DNA of 64,000 nucleotides. Source: Cognataquiflexum nitidum (lineage in GTDB: Bacteria > Bacteroidota > Bacteroidia > Cytophagales > Cyclobacteriaceae). Each line of letters opens with the position of its first letter. Position 1 is the stretch's first letter. The stretch spans positions 124,001 through 188,000 of the forward strand of contig NZ_JAKZAM010000005.1 in assembly GCF_022538055.1 (NCBI RefSeq), read 5' to 3'. The notes below the pieces were generated by a model. That model was given only the letters and a program-made list of their open reading frames with translations. It was not told the origin of the DNA and did not search any database. Shown here piece after piece: positions 27,682 through 40,400 of the stretch. The translations under genes were made by a program, and so were the position numbers.

Positions 27682-27906
27682 TTACAATACTGTCCATAGT
27701 TTCCAAATCATTCTTGATCGGCTTTGTGCTGTATTCTTTCTACACATACTTTTTAAATGGATATCCGCTTCTTTGCATGTAGCCAAATAATAATTTGTTG
27801 GAGGAGCCATTAAACGCCCGGTGGACACTTGACTGCCGTCTGTGGACAAGTATCCGCATCCGATACAACCTCCTATAGCCCGGCCTACAACATTGCGGAT
27901 TATCAT
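27682..27906 (-). CDS. Doubtful small Cys-containing ORF
   Basis: 74 codons from an ATG, no homology recognised. It has a CIGCG motif near residue 14 and two further Cys downstream, with a Gly-rich start and no signal peptide. An overlapping short frame just upstream (MKIFSSKQI then stop) could indicate a frameshifted leader, but this is speculation. It may be non-coding. Confidence 0.2.
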   Translation of the reverse strand: MIIRNVVGRAIGGCIGCGYLSTDGSQVSTGRLMAPPTNYYLATCKEADIHLKSMCRKNTAQSRSRMIWKLWTVL

Positions 27907-28122
27907 ATTTGTTTACTTGAAAATATTTTCATCTAACTTTTTTGAAGGTTGTTTTTGGTACAAAACACCCTGTTCAGAAGCGATACTTTTGACCAAACTG
28001 GGCTGTTTATTTTTTTTACTCCATTTTCTCAACCGTTTTGCAGCTTAACAGGCCTGATTTTTATTCAAAATAGAAAAAAATTTAAAATTGTAAATAATTG
28101 GTAATTAATTATTTGTGAAATT

Positions 28123-28182
28123 ATTGTGATTTTGAAATAAGGTATTGTGATTTTGAAATAATGTTTTGTGATTTTGAAATTA
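28123..28182 (+). repeat. Three direct repeats at 21-bp spacing
   Basis: The core TTGTGATTTTGAAAT occurs at 28124, 28145 and 28166, exactly 21 bp apart; the first two repeats share at least 18 bp. The spacing equals two helical turns, so bound proteins would lie on one DNA face. They are upstream of the small ORF and giant gene and downstream of nothing on the plus strand, which suits an operator. Confidence 0.7.
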
Positions 28183-28268
28183 GGATTTCTACTTCTTTTT
28201 ACAGTTTTACAATCCCTAATAGAAGGAATTTCAATCTCACATCTTGTTCAGGCGGGGGGTAGAATGGA

Positions 28269-28487
28269 ATGACAGTCAAATTAGTATTAGACCGAAATAA
28301 AGGACTCATGTCAGAAATTGAAAGAAAAACCACATCTAAAAAAAGAGAATTAACACTAGATGATTTAACAGAAAGTGAAAAAGCACTACACGATGAAATA
28401 GTGAGCTGGTTCCAGAGTTTTCGTATCACCGTGCCAACAAAGATGATCTTAGACCATTTTACCAAAGTTAGAGAATCCAATTGCTGA
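28269..28487 (+). CDS. Small hypothetical protein upstream of the giant gene
   Basis: 72 codons from the ATG at 28269; an internal ATG at 28308 gives 59 residues starting MSEIERKTTSK. The sequence is charged and helix-like (KRELTLDDLTESEKALHDEI, then WFQSFRITVPTKMI) and looks more like protein than chance translation, though no family is recognised. It ends 9 bp before the giant gene on the same strand, so it would share its transcript. It might alternatively be part of a long leader. Confidence 0.4.
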   Translation: MTVKLVLDRNKGLMSEIERKTTSKKRELTLDDLTESEKALHDEIVSWFQSFRITVPTKMILDHFTKVRESNC

Positions 28488-28496
28488 TAAAATAAT

Positions 28497-31400
28497 ATGT
28501 ATAAAAGTATGAAAAAGCCCGACACCCAAAATTTCAAGTTCTTTGGAGCAAAACCACCCCATTCATTTTTTAGAAAGCCCGGTTCCTACCTGTTGGTTTT
28601 CTTATCCTTATGGATCAGTTTGTTTGCGACTCCTACCCAAGCTCAGGATGAATCTCCTTTGGAATGGACAGCTCGTGAAATTAGTCAGAGTACAGGAACT
28701 ATTCTCCGATCAATTACTTGGGGAGGGCCTGCTGGTCAGGAGCTGTTCGTTGCTGTTGGTCAAAATATGGTATTGACTTCACCAGATGGAATCATCTGGA
28801 CTCCCCGAAACGCTGGCGTTAACAATAATTGGACTTCCGTGACTTGGGGAGGCCCTGTTGGTGCTGAGTTGTTTGTCGCAGTGTCCAATTCATTTAGTTC
28901 GACGGTGGTGATTACCTCACCGGATGGCATTACTTGGATCCCCCAGGACTCTCCAGACGCTGCTACTTGGTCTTCTGTGACTTGGGGAGGCCCTGCGGGT
29001 AATGAGGTCTTTGTTGCGGTTGGTAGGAATGGTTTCCTTAAACAAGCGATGACCTCACCGGATGGTATTAACTGGACAACCCGAAACACTCCCGAAAATT
29101 ATTGGTCCTCTGTGACTTGGGGAGGACCTGCTGGTCAGAAATTGTTTGTCGCGGTTTCGGATTTTGCTACGAGTGATGTGATGACCTCACCGGATGGCAT
29201 CACTTGGAATCTCCGGTTATCTCCTAGAGGTTTTAATTGGCCTTCTGTGACCTGGGGAGGCCCTGCTGGTCAGGAGTTGTTTGTTGCAGTATCCAATATT
29301 GGCAGTGGTAACCGAGTGATGACTTCACCGGATGGGATTACTTGGACCACCCGAACCTCTGCCAGTGATAATAATTGGTCTTCAGTGACTTGGGGAGGCC
29401 CTGCAGGTCGGGAGTTGTTCGTTGCAGTTGCCAAGTCAGGCACTGGTAACCGTGTGATGACTTCACCGGATGGGATCACTTGGACGTCTGGTGCCTCTGC
29501 CGACCTATCTTGGAGTTCAGTTGCTTGGGGAGGGTCTGCTAGTCGGGGTAGCTTCGTTGCAGTTGCTGAGCAACCATTGAATCTAAGTGATATTTCGTAT
29601 CAAGCGATGACTGGGGTTTATCCAGGCCCTCCTTTAGCTGTCGATCCCATAGCTATACTTACCAATACCACCGCAAAAGTATCCGCTAGTTTGGGTGATC
29701 CGGGAGATTTGGTGGTGAGTGAGAAAGGCTTGATTTTCATCGATACGCTCATTTCACAAAATCCACTTCTGGAGACGAGTGGAATTGAAAAAATCGTGGA
29801 TGCCTCCACAGCTACAGGAAATTTTGAGGGCTCGCTGAGTGGCCTTTCACCAAATAAGGTCTATGTCGTAAAAGGCTATGCCAAAACTTCCGATGGTCAG
29901 GTATTCTATAGTAAACCGACCTTCTTTTCCACGAATACAGCTCCTTCATTTACCCATCAATTAACCGATGGAATACTGAATCTTTCGGTGGTTGAAAATA
30001 CTTCGGCTGTTTTGGATATTCTGGTATCTGATCCTGATCAGGGACAGACCTTAAGTTTTATCCTTCAGGGCCCCGATGCAGGACTTTTTGAGTTCAATCC
30101 AACAACAAAGAAGTTGAGCTTCAAGACCGCACCGGACTTTGAAGATCCAAAAGATCAAAATAAGGACAACAGTTACGAATTGGTGCTGAAGGCTACCGAC
30201 AATTCTGATTCACCAAAAACAAGTCAATTAGCTCTGAGGGTAACAGTTACCAATGAAGCTGAAAAGCCGCTGATTCAAAATTTATCCTTCCCGGATCTTG
30301 GTGTAAGTGGCGCCAAGCTCACCGCAACAATCATCCACAACGGAGGTGGTGGAGCGGTCACTGCTTTAGGATTTGTGCTGAGTCCCATGTCGGTTAATCC
30401 AGACTCTCAGTTGGAGGGTTTAGGAGTCACGATCCTTAATTCGGGAGTTTCAATAGGTGAATTTTCTCAAATAGTCTCTGAACTCGAAAGTAAGACTGTT
30501 TATGCAGTCAGGGCATTTGCACGAAATGCAGAGGGAATAGTATATACTTTGCCAGGCAGCTTAACCACCGGCGATGCAGCGACTTCAGGTCCGGTGATTT
30601 CCTATCCTGCTATCCCTGTATTTAAAATCGGGACTGAGTTATCTGCATTGATACCGCAGTCTATTGGTAGTACCGTCCCGGCTGGTCCATACAGAAAAAC
30701 AGAAACCCTAGCAGGCAACGGCACCACAGGCAATGTAAACGGCACAGGAGCAGCTGCAAGGTTTAACCGTCCCTTTGGAATGGTGGCCGATCAGCAGGGC
30801 AATGTCTATATCGCCGATATGGATAATCATACCATCCGAAAAATGACTCCGGCGGGTGAAGTGACCACCTTGGCAGGTACTGCCGGTCAGGCTAACTTTA
30901 CGGATGGGATCGGTGCAGCGGCACGTTTCCGTAATCCAACAGCCCTGGCCCTGGATCCCACAGACAAATTTTTATACATCGCCGATCGTCTCAATCATCG
31001 GATACGGATGCTGGATCTGACCACCGGTGCGGTGACCACCCTTGCCGGTACCGGTACTGATGCCTTCCGGGACAACTTGGCCGATGGAAGTCTGGCTTCT
31101 TTCAATCAGCCATCTGCCCTTGCAGTAGATCCTCAAGGCAACTTGGTCGTGACCGATCAATTTAACCACCGGATCAGAAAGGTTTTGAACAATTCCGCTT
31201 TACCAGCTGGAGGAAATGCCTTGAACTTCGATGGGGTAAATGATCTGGTAGAAATTTCAAACGAAAGCAGATTTGACTTTACCACAGCCATGACGGTAGA
31301 GGCTTGGGTGCGGGTTTCTTCCTTTACTAGGGCTTGGCAGACCATCGTGGCCAAGGGAGACAATTCCTGGAGACTCTCCAGAGAAAATAACGGTAACCGC

Positions 31401-34400
31401 CTGGAATTTGCGGTGAGTACTGCTGGCGGTGTCCGTGTAGTGACGGGCAACCTGAACGTGAATGACGGCAAATGGCATCACGTGGCTGCAACTTTTGATG
31501 GGACCAATATCCGGCTTTTTGTGGATGGAGTTTTGGAAAACACGACCTCTTTTGCAAGTACCACCATCAGCAATTCTGATTTTAATGTGTCGATCGGTCA
31601 AAACCTACAGCAGACCAACCGACTGTGGCATGGGTCAATAGACGAAGTCCGCATTTGGAATCAGGCACTTGGCGAAAACGCCATCCGTCAATCGATGCTC
31701 GCTCCTGTAAACGGGAACGAATCTGGCCTTATCGCAGCTTATGACTTCAACCAGGGAGTAGCCGATGGGTCAAATACAGTAATCACCTCCCTGACCAATA
31801 AGACAGCTACCAGTGGACTAAACGGCGAATTGAAAAACTTTGGACTGTCCAGTACCACATCCAACTGGGTACCCGGAAGGACTTTGGCCACCTGGAGAGT
31901 AGAGACACTTGCAGGTAATGGAACTGCCGGATTGGTGGATGGTCCCGCTTTAACTACCGCAAGGATGAATCAGCCTACCGGTATTGCTGTTGGTCCAAAC
32001 GGAGAAATTTACTTCTCTTCCAAGGAAGAGGACCGTGTCCGCAAACTAACAGACGGCGTCATATCCACTGTAGCCGGTGGAGGTGCCAACGGAATTGATG
32101 GCTTAGGCAGCAGCGCCAACTTCAACGATCCCTATCACCTGGAAATAGACAGGGCGGGCAATCTCTTTGTAGCAGATGCCAACAATCACCGAATCCGTAG
32201 AATCACTCCGACGGGAGAGGTAAGTTCCCTAGCTGGTTCGATGATTTCTGCTTCAGGCAATGAGGATGGAATCGGAAATAGTGCCCGTTTCAATAACCCT
32301 GGAGGCTTGGCCTTGGATGATCTTGGCAACCTATACGTGGCCGAGTTTGGAGCGCATCGTATCCGAAAGATCAACCTGAATGGCTACGAACTGACCGGAA
32401 ATCTTCCCAAAGGGATACTTTTTGATCCGGTAACTGGAGGATTTTCAGGAACGCCGACAGAAATCTCCTTGTCCACGCATTACCGCTCTGATTTTGAATC
32501 GGGAGTAGCGTTTGTCGGAGAAAACGGAACCATCACCCCCACCTTGGTGGATAATGCGGCTATTGCCGGGGGAGTACTCCGTTTTACCCCACCTGTCAAC
32601 AACCAAAAAGGAGGGATTACTATACCTGCATCAGGCAAAAATGCCGGAGAGCTCGGAGTGGATTTCCAGATGATCACCGGCAAGACCACAGGAGGCGCTG
32701 ATGGCTTGAGTTATAGTTTTGCGGCTGATGCAAATGCGGCAGCTACAAGTCCAAATGCCGAAATCGGTACCGGTTCGGGTCTTTCCCTTTCTTTCAATAC
32801 CTTCTCGGGGGGAATCCGCCTGTACTATGGTGCAGGTAAAGCACAGACCAACACGGTAGGTCAAACCGGATTGATTGCCTACAGTGCGGATAATTCCTGG
32901 AGAGGAAAGTCCGTCGAGGTCAGCTTGAGAGTATTCAAGGATTCAGCCTCCGTTTATGTGGGAGATGTCTTGGTATTCAACAAGATTCCCTTGCCGAAAG
33001 CCTACTCAGATGCTGACAAATCCACTTGGAAGCATGCGTTCAGGTCTAGAACAGGGGGATTCAATGACATCCATGCAATCGACGGACTTGCGATAGGTCA
33101 TGGCTATGGTGAAACGCAGCTGCAGGTAAGAGCGCAGAATGATAAGGGCAGCTATTTGACCGATACAAAACTGCGGGTAGGAAGTGTACCCGAACTGACC
33201 ACACAAAAAGTCGAAAAGATCACCTCCAACTCCGCCGAATCAGGTTTGATCCGAAGCTTTGACGGGAATTTCCCTGTGACCAAGCAGGGGCTGATCTGGG
33301 GAACAAGTGCGGGGCTGACCTTGGAAAATGCCTTGGGTAAAACCGAACAAGATATTTCTCAGAATACGTTGGTGTCGGCGATCACGGGACTCGAGGATTT
33401 GACCACCTACTATGTCCGTGCCTATGCAGAGAACTCACTTGGTGTAGGCTATGGGGAAGAATTCGTCTTCACCACGCTTTTATCGCCACCAATTATCCGA
33501 TATGCCAAGTCCAGCTATACGGTTGGAAAAGACCAAGCGGTAAATCTTTCCGTCACCAACTCGGGAGGTAGAGTTCCTGAGGGTTTTCTAGGAGTGACCA
33601 CGCTGGCAGGATCTACAATGGGATTTGCAGACGGTCAGGGTACAGCAGCGCAATTTAATGCACCCGTTGGAGTTGCCTTGGATGCTTTGGGTAATGTGTA
33701 TGTAGCAGATCAGAACAATAATAGGATCCGGAAAATAACTCCTCAGGGACTGGTCAGTACACTGGCAGGATCTGCAGCGGGATTTGCAGACGGTCAGGGT
33801 GCAGCAGCGCAATTTAGTAGTCCTACTGGAGTTGCCTTGGATGCTTTTGGTAATGTGTACGTAGCAGATTTTTTAAATAATCGGATCCGGAAAATAACCC
33901 CTGCGGGAGGGGTCAGTACGGTGGCAGGAGGAATTTTTTTTGGAGATACAGACGGACCTGGCTCTGCAGCTCGATTGCAGAATCCTGCGAGTGTGGTTTC
34001 AGATGCATTAGGAAATCTGTATGTGGCTGATCGAACCATCCATCGGATCCGAAAAATAACCCCTGAGGGATTTGTCAGTACACTGGCAGGATCTACATCG
34101 GGATTTGCAGACGGTCAGGGTACAGCAGCGCAATTTCGTAGTCCTCAAGGAGTTGCCTTGGATGCTTTAGGTAATGTGTATGTAAGTGATCAAATCAATC
34201 ATCGGATCCGAAAAATAACCCCAGAGGGACTGGTCAGTACACTGGCAGGATCTACAGTGGGATTTGCAGACGGTCAGGGTCCAGCAGCGCAATTTACTCA
34301 ACCTCACGGAGTTGCCTTGGATGCCTTGGGTAATGTGTATGTAGGAGATAATTTAAATCATCGGATCCGGAAAATAACTCCTGAGGGACTGGTCAGTACA

Positions 34401-37400
34401 CTGGCAGGATCTACACAGGGAATTGCAAACGGTCAGGTTACAGCAGCGCGATTTAATACACCCAGAGGGATTGCCTTGGATGCTTTGGGTAATGTGTATG
34501 TAGCAGATTGGGCTAATCACCGTATCCGGAAAATCTCATTGGGCTGGTCTATCTCGCCTTCACTTCCGGCAGGATTGACGCTCGGTCCGGACGGCATTAT
34601 CATAGGAACACCTACTGCACTAAGTCCGGAAATAGAATATACCCTCACCGCAGTGAATAGTGCAGGATCGGGTTCATTTACCTTTAAACTGGGAGTTTTT
34701 GAAATCGGTCTTTCTGATCTGACAGTCTCGGCCGGTACGCTTACTCCGGCTTTTAATCCGGATGTGCTAAGCTATTCCGTCAGGGCTGATGCGGCTTTGA
34801 GCGAGATTGCGTTTACAGCCACCGAATTTTTAACAGGATCTACCATCGAGTGGAAATCAGGAGAGGGCTCGTTTAGTACCCTCGCTTCAGGTACGGCTTC
34901 TCCTTCGATCACATTAGTAGAAGGGGCTAATCTGATTAGCATCAAAGTGACAAGTGCAGATCAGCGTAGCAGCAAGACGTACACCTTGAACGTGCTAAAG
35001 CCCGTGACTCCGCCTGCGATCAGCTACACCCCAAGCCTAATCCTGCCATTGAATCAGGTCATGACTCCCCTGAGTCCAAACAATACGGGCGGAGCTGTTC
35101 CACCGGGTAACCAGATAATTGTCAGCACACTAGCAGGATCTACTTCTGGATTTGCAAACGGAATTGGCTCTGCTGCTCAATTTCAAGGTCCTATTAGTTT
35201 AGCGGTGGATGCTTCAGGAAATGTGTATGTAGCAGATGTGGAAAATCATCGGATCCGCAAAATAACTCCTGAGGGAGGGGTCAGTACACTGGCAGGATCT
35301 TCTGATGGATTTGCAGACGGTCAGGGTACAGCAGCGCAATTTAATCAGCCCGGTGGAGTTTCATTGGATATTTTGGGTAATGTGTATGTAGCAGATGCGG
35401 GTAATAGCCGTATCCGGAAAATAACCCCTGCGGGCCAGGTCAGTACACTGGCAGGATCTTCTGCTCGGGGGGGAGCTCAAGACGGTCAGGGTACGGCAGC
35501 GCAATTTCGTAGACCCGTTGGAGTTGCCTTGGATGCTTCGGGTAATGTGTATGTAGCAGATCAGAACAATCATAGGATCCGGAAAATAACCCCTGCGGGA
35601 GTGGTCAGTACGCTGGCAGGGTCTACAGCGGGATTTTCAGACGGTCAGGGTACAGCAGCGCAATTTAATACACCTTTCGGAGTTTCATTGGATACCTTGG
35701 GTAATGTGTATGTAGCAGATTTTTTAAATAATCGGATCCGGAAAATAACCCCTGAGGGACTGGTCAGTACGCTGGCAGGATCTACACGGGGATTTTCAGA
35801 CGGTCAGGGTACAGCAGCGCAATTTAGTAGTCCTACTGGAGTTGCCTTGGATGCTTTGGGCAATGTGTATGTAGCAGATGTGGGAAATCATCGGATCCGC
35901 AAAATAACTCCTGCGGGAGGGGTCAGTACACTGGCAGGATCTACAACGGGATTTGCAGACGGATTTGGCTCTGCAGCACGATTTTCATCGCCAAGAGATA
36001 TTGCCTTGGATTTTATCGGGAATATTTATGTGGCGGATCAATCAAATCATAGGATTCGAAAGATAGAGATGCCAACCTGGTCTGTTTCTCCTGCACTCCC
36101 TGCTGGCTTGATCCTGAATGCAGACGGTAGTATTTCAGGTACCCCGACTGCGCTGTCCTCAGCTACTGATTACGTGGTGACCGGCAAAAATGCCGGCGGA
36201 TCATCCAGCTACACTATCCGTATTCAGGTCACCTCGGGACCTACGGATGGCCTTCAAAATCTGCAGCTATCTGAGGGAAGTCTAAGCCCTACCTTTTCGG
36301 GTTCGATTTTCAACTATCAGGTGCAAGTACCTGCTACGGTGGAGAGCATCCGGTTTACCCCGACCGCTGTCAATACCACCGCTGTACTCACACTCAACAG
36401 TGCAGCTGTCAACAACGCTGCTCAGTCAGGAGCCTATCCGCTCAATTTTGGACCGAATACTTTCACTTGGGTCGTCACCGAGACGAACCAAACAATAAAG
36501 ACCTACACGGTCGTAGTTACCCGTGCTTTGGCACCGCCTACCAATGAGATCCTCTGGGAAGGAACTGGCAGCAGAAACTGGACTTCTGATGGTAACTGGA
36601 AAGGCAACAGCCGTCCTGCCTCAGGAGCAGACGTGAAATTCAGCCCTACAGCGGCAAACGACCTCGAAGTGGATGATGACTTGATTGCGGGTACCATCGA
36701 TTTCAATGGAAGTGATAAAAAAGTAGTCTTAGCCAATAACTCTTTGACGGCTTCTGGCTTTGCAGGCCGTTCTGCTTCCAATTTTGTACAGATAACGGGT
36801 CAGGGTAGATTGAAGATCTTGATCAAAACAAGTGTGAAGGCACTATATCCTATAGGTAATCAAAACTACACTCCGGTGTCTATTACGAATAAAGCAGGTC
36901 AATCTTTTGAGTTTAGCGTAGGCTTGGCTACCGAAGTGCTGGATCAGGGCACCACAGGGAATGCAATTCCAAATGCAAGAATCAAACGTACCTGGGATAT
37001 CAGTAATGAAGCCAACTCTGTAGGCGGTTCAGGGATTGATCTGGAGTTTAGCTGGACGGCGGCTGAGGATACAGGCGTAAAAAGTCCTGCACTCTACCAC
37101 TACGAAAATGGAGCCTGGACGAAGCTGGATGCTTCAAAAACCACGGTGGATCTGAGCAGTAGAATTTTGATCTACAAAGCTTATATCGGCAGTCTGTCGC
37201 CATTTGCGATCTATGATGAGCTGCCGACAGAGACGCAGCTGACGATCAGTACACCTACTCTGACCAAAACCAAGGTTTATGATGGCACTACTACTGCGGC
37301 AATCACTGCAGGGACACTCTCCGGTGTCGCTAATGGCGATGTGGTGACCGTATCGGCTGTGGCCACGTATGACAACGCACTGGCAGGTACAGGCAAAACC

Positions 37401-40400
37401 ATCCGGGTAGTCTATACCCTGGGCGGTGCAGATGCAGGCAAATACCTCAAACCTATAGATGAAGAATATACTGATGGGGAGATTACCAAAGTCCAGTTGA
37501 CGGCTACTGCGGCTACAGTGATGACCGGCAAGGTATATGATGGATTGACTAAGGCTTCTGTAACCGCAGGCACACTGTCCGGTGTATTAGACGGAGAAAC
37601 GGTGAGTTTGATTGCCACTGCGGCTTATGACAATGACACGGCAGGTACCAGCAAAACCATTACGGTAAGCTACTCTTTGAATGGTCCGGATGCCGGGAAT
37701 TACCTTCCGCCGGTGGATGAGGAAGTACTTGGAGAAATTACCAAAGCACCACTGCTCGTCAAGGTGAAGGCGGACGCTAAATTTATAGGACAAACAGATC
37801 CAACAGCATTTAATGGAGCAACCCTGACAGGTTTTGTAAATGGCGAGTCTGAGGAAGACTTGGGAGGAAGTTTGACAATCGCAAGGTGTAATCCTGCCGA
37901 AAATGCAGTTGGGGAATTTATTGCCGTGCTCAGAGGCTCAGGCTTTACCTCTGATAATTATGAAATTACGTATGTAGACGGAGATTTTTCTATCCTTCCG
38001 GCAGATGCCTTATTGGTAAAGTTGGAATCTGCCAAGACTACTTACTCAGAGGATCCTGTTTATACCATCAGCAGTGCGGGGTACTTTAGCTCCACCAATG
38101 AGCAACTGGTGGATCTGATCTCCTCTGCGACGATCACCGGCATTTCCGTAGGGGTATTGGATAGTTTTGAATCTTCTTCCTTTACCTTGGAAGTCCTCAA
38201 TCCACAAAGTAGCACTTCAGGTACACTCAAGGCAGGTAGCTATACAATAGGGTTTAAAGATGAACAGCTTTCATCGAATGTGACCTCGCTGAAAGTGCTT
38301 GGAACGCTGGAGGTGACTCCGAGTGCGCTTCAGGCGCCGCTTGCTGCCGGAGATTCGAAGGAATACGATGGTACCCGTGATATGGTCGGTGTAAGAGTCG
38401 AGCCATCTGGAGTACTCACCGATGATGTGGTGACACTTTCCTTCGGATCAGCGCTTTATTCTGGTGCTTCCGCAGGATCACAGAATTATAGGGTGGATGG
38501 AATCACGCTGAGCGGAGCGGATGCAGCCAACTATACGATTGATGCCCAGCTTACCGGACAGGGTCAGATTTCTGCCAAAGCACTGACATTTAATGGTACT
38601 ACGGTGACAAAGGTAAAGGCTTACGATGGTACCACAGCAGCAGCAGTCAGCGTGGGTTGGGTATCGGGCATAGCGAATCAGGATGTGGTGAATGTGAAAC
38701 CAAGTGCGCAATACGTAGACAAGTTTGCCGGAAAGAACAAAACTATCAACCTGAGCTATGCACTGGAAGGCCCTGCTTCAGGCAATTATTCGGCTCCTGA
38801 TGGAGAGACCTTTACTGACGGGGAAATTACCCGGAAGGCTTTAACCGTAACCGATCCTACCCTAGTCTTGAGAAAGGCCTATGACGGAACCCGAAATGCA
38901 GCTGTCGAAGCAGGAAGCTTGCTCGGTTTGGTTGAAGGAGACAATGTAACAGTTACAGCAAGTGCCCTTTATGACAATGCTTCAGTAGGCACGGGCAAGA
39001 CGATTACGGTGAATTACTCGCTTTCCGGTTCGGATACGCTGAATTATCAGACTACGCTACAGGAATTTGTGACCAATCAAGGGGAGATCTTTGCTACAGG
39101 TCCTATACAGTTGCTGATCACTGAACCACAACTGACCTTGTCTAAGGACTATGACGGTACAGCAAGTGCCGCAGTTCAGGCCGGAAACCTAATTGGGTTG
39201 GCTGATGGTGCAGACGTGAAAGTGACAGCTGCGGCAGTATATGAAAATGCACAGTCCGGCACAGGTAAAAAGATCACGGTAAGCTACGAACTGACCGGTA
39301 CGGACGCGGCAGACTATATCGCTCCTCCTGTCTATGTAGTTACAAACGGAGAAATAAAGAAGATTCAGCTTACTATCACGGAACCGACCGTGATTACGAG
39401 CAAGGTGTTTGATGGAAATACCACCGCCGCGATCGTATCCTTGGGTACGGTGACAGGAGTACTTGTAGGGGAAGATGTGACCGTCAAGGGCAATGCTGCC
39501 TATGAAGACAGTCAGGTAGGTATGGACAAGACGATCACGGTGAGCTATACTCTTGATGGAGCAGCTATAGCCAATTATTTGGCTCCAGAATCCGATATCA
39601 TCACTACAGGAGAAATCAAGGAAGCAATTAACGACCTTGACGGTGATGGCATTCCTGATGAAGATGATCCGGATACAGATGGAGACGGGATAGACAATAT
39701 CACCGAGCAACAGGTGCCCAGTGCGACAGGTACCGGATTGGGTGATGGAAATGGTGACGGAATTCCGGATTACCTGCAGGCCCATGTGGTCTCTTTCAAG
39801 AGTGCCGAGCTGGGCATTCGCAATACAGAACAGTTTGTGACCTTGGCTACACCTGTTGGACCCTATATCTTCAGTGAAGTAACCTCTGAAAAGAGACCTG
39901 CGGGCTTGGCACGAAGTGTATCTTCCCGATTGCCTTTTGGGGTGACCAAATTTACCCTAAGCGGTTTGCAATCCGGGCAAGCTATCACGCTGTCTGTCTT
40001 TGTGGATAAAACTTCTGCTTTGACGGGATATTTCAAGCAAGCGACCGGACAGACAGTCTGGACCAACTTAATGAGTGGAGGTATTTCCACTTTGGCCAAC
40101 AAGAGGTCCTTATCATTCAGCATCTCTGACAATGGGATATATGATCTGGATCCCTCCAATGGTGTGTTGAAAGACCCGGGTCTGATCACCACTTATCCGA
40201 TGATTTCGAGTAACGGTGGAGAAGAAGAAGCGGAAATTTCTATCAAAGAAAATCAGCTTGTCGTTACTACCGTAGAAGCTTCCGACGAGGAGTCTAGCAC
40301 CTTCACCTTTGGGATTGAAATGGGCGCAGATGAGTTGCTTTTTGAAATCGATGAGAACACAGGTGAGCTAAGGTTCAAAACTGCCCCTGATTTTGAGAAT

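Larger units (their letters stand above)
27365..28268. other. AT-rich gene-poor region with repeats
   Basis: 904 bp between the TPR-AraC regulator (minus) and the small ORF/giant gene (plus). It holds one doubtful minus-strand ORF (27682-27906), a shadow plus-strand ORF (27842-28048), and three 21-bp direct repeats near 28123. Otherwise no conserved gene is seen. Base composition is visibly lower in GC than the giant gene that follows. Confidence 0.5.

Noticed and set aside
27842..28048. 68-codon plus-strand ORF
   Set aside because: Low-complexity hydrophobic and basic translation, overlaps another doubtful frame on the other strand, no supporting signals.
33597..36065. Regular ~159-bp repeats as a CRISPR array
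   Set aside because: They are in-frame coding repeats of NHL blades inside one long gene; no short palindromic repeat with unique spacers exists.
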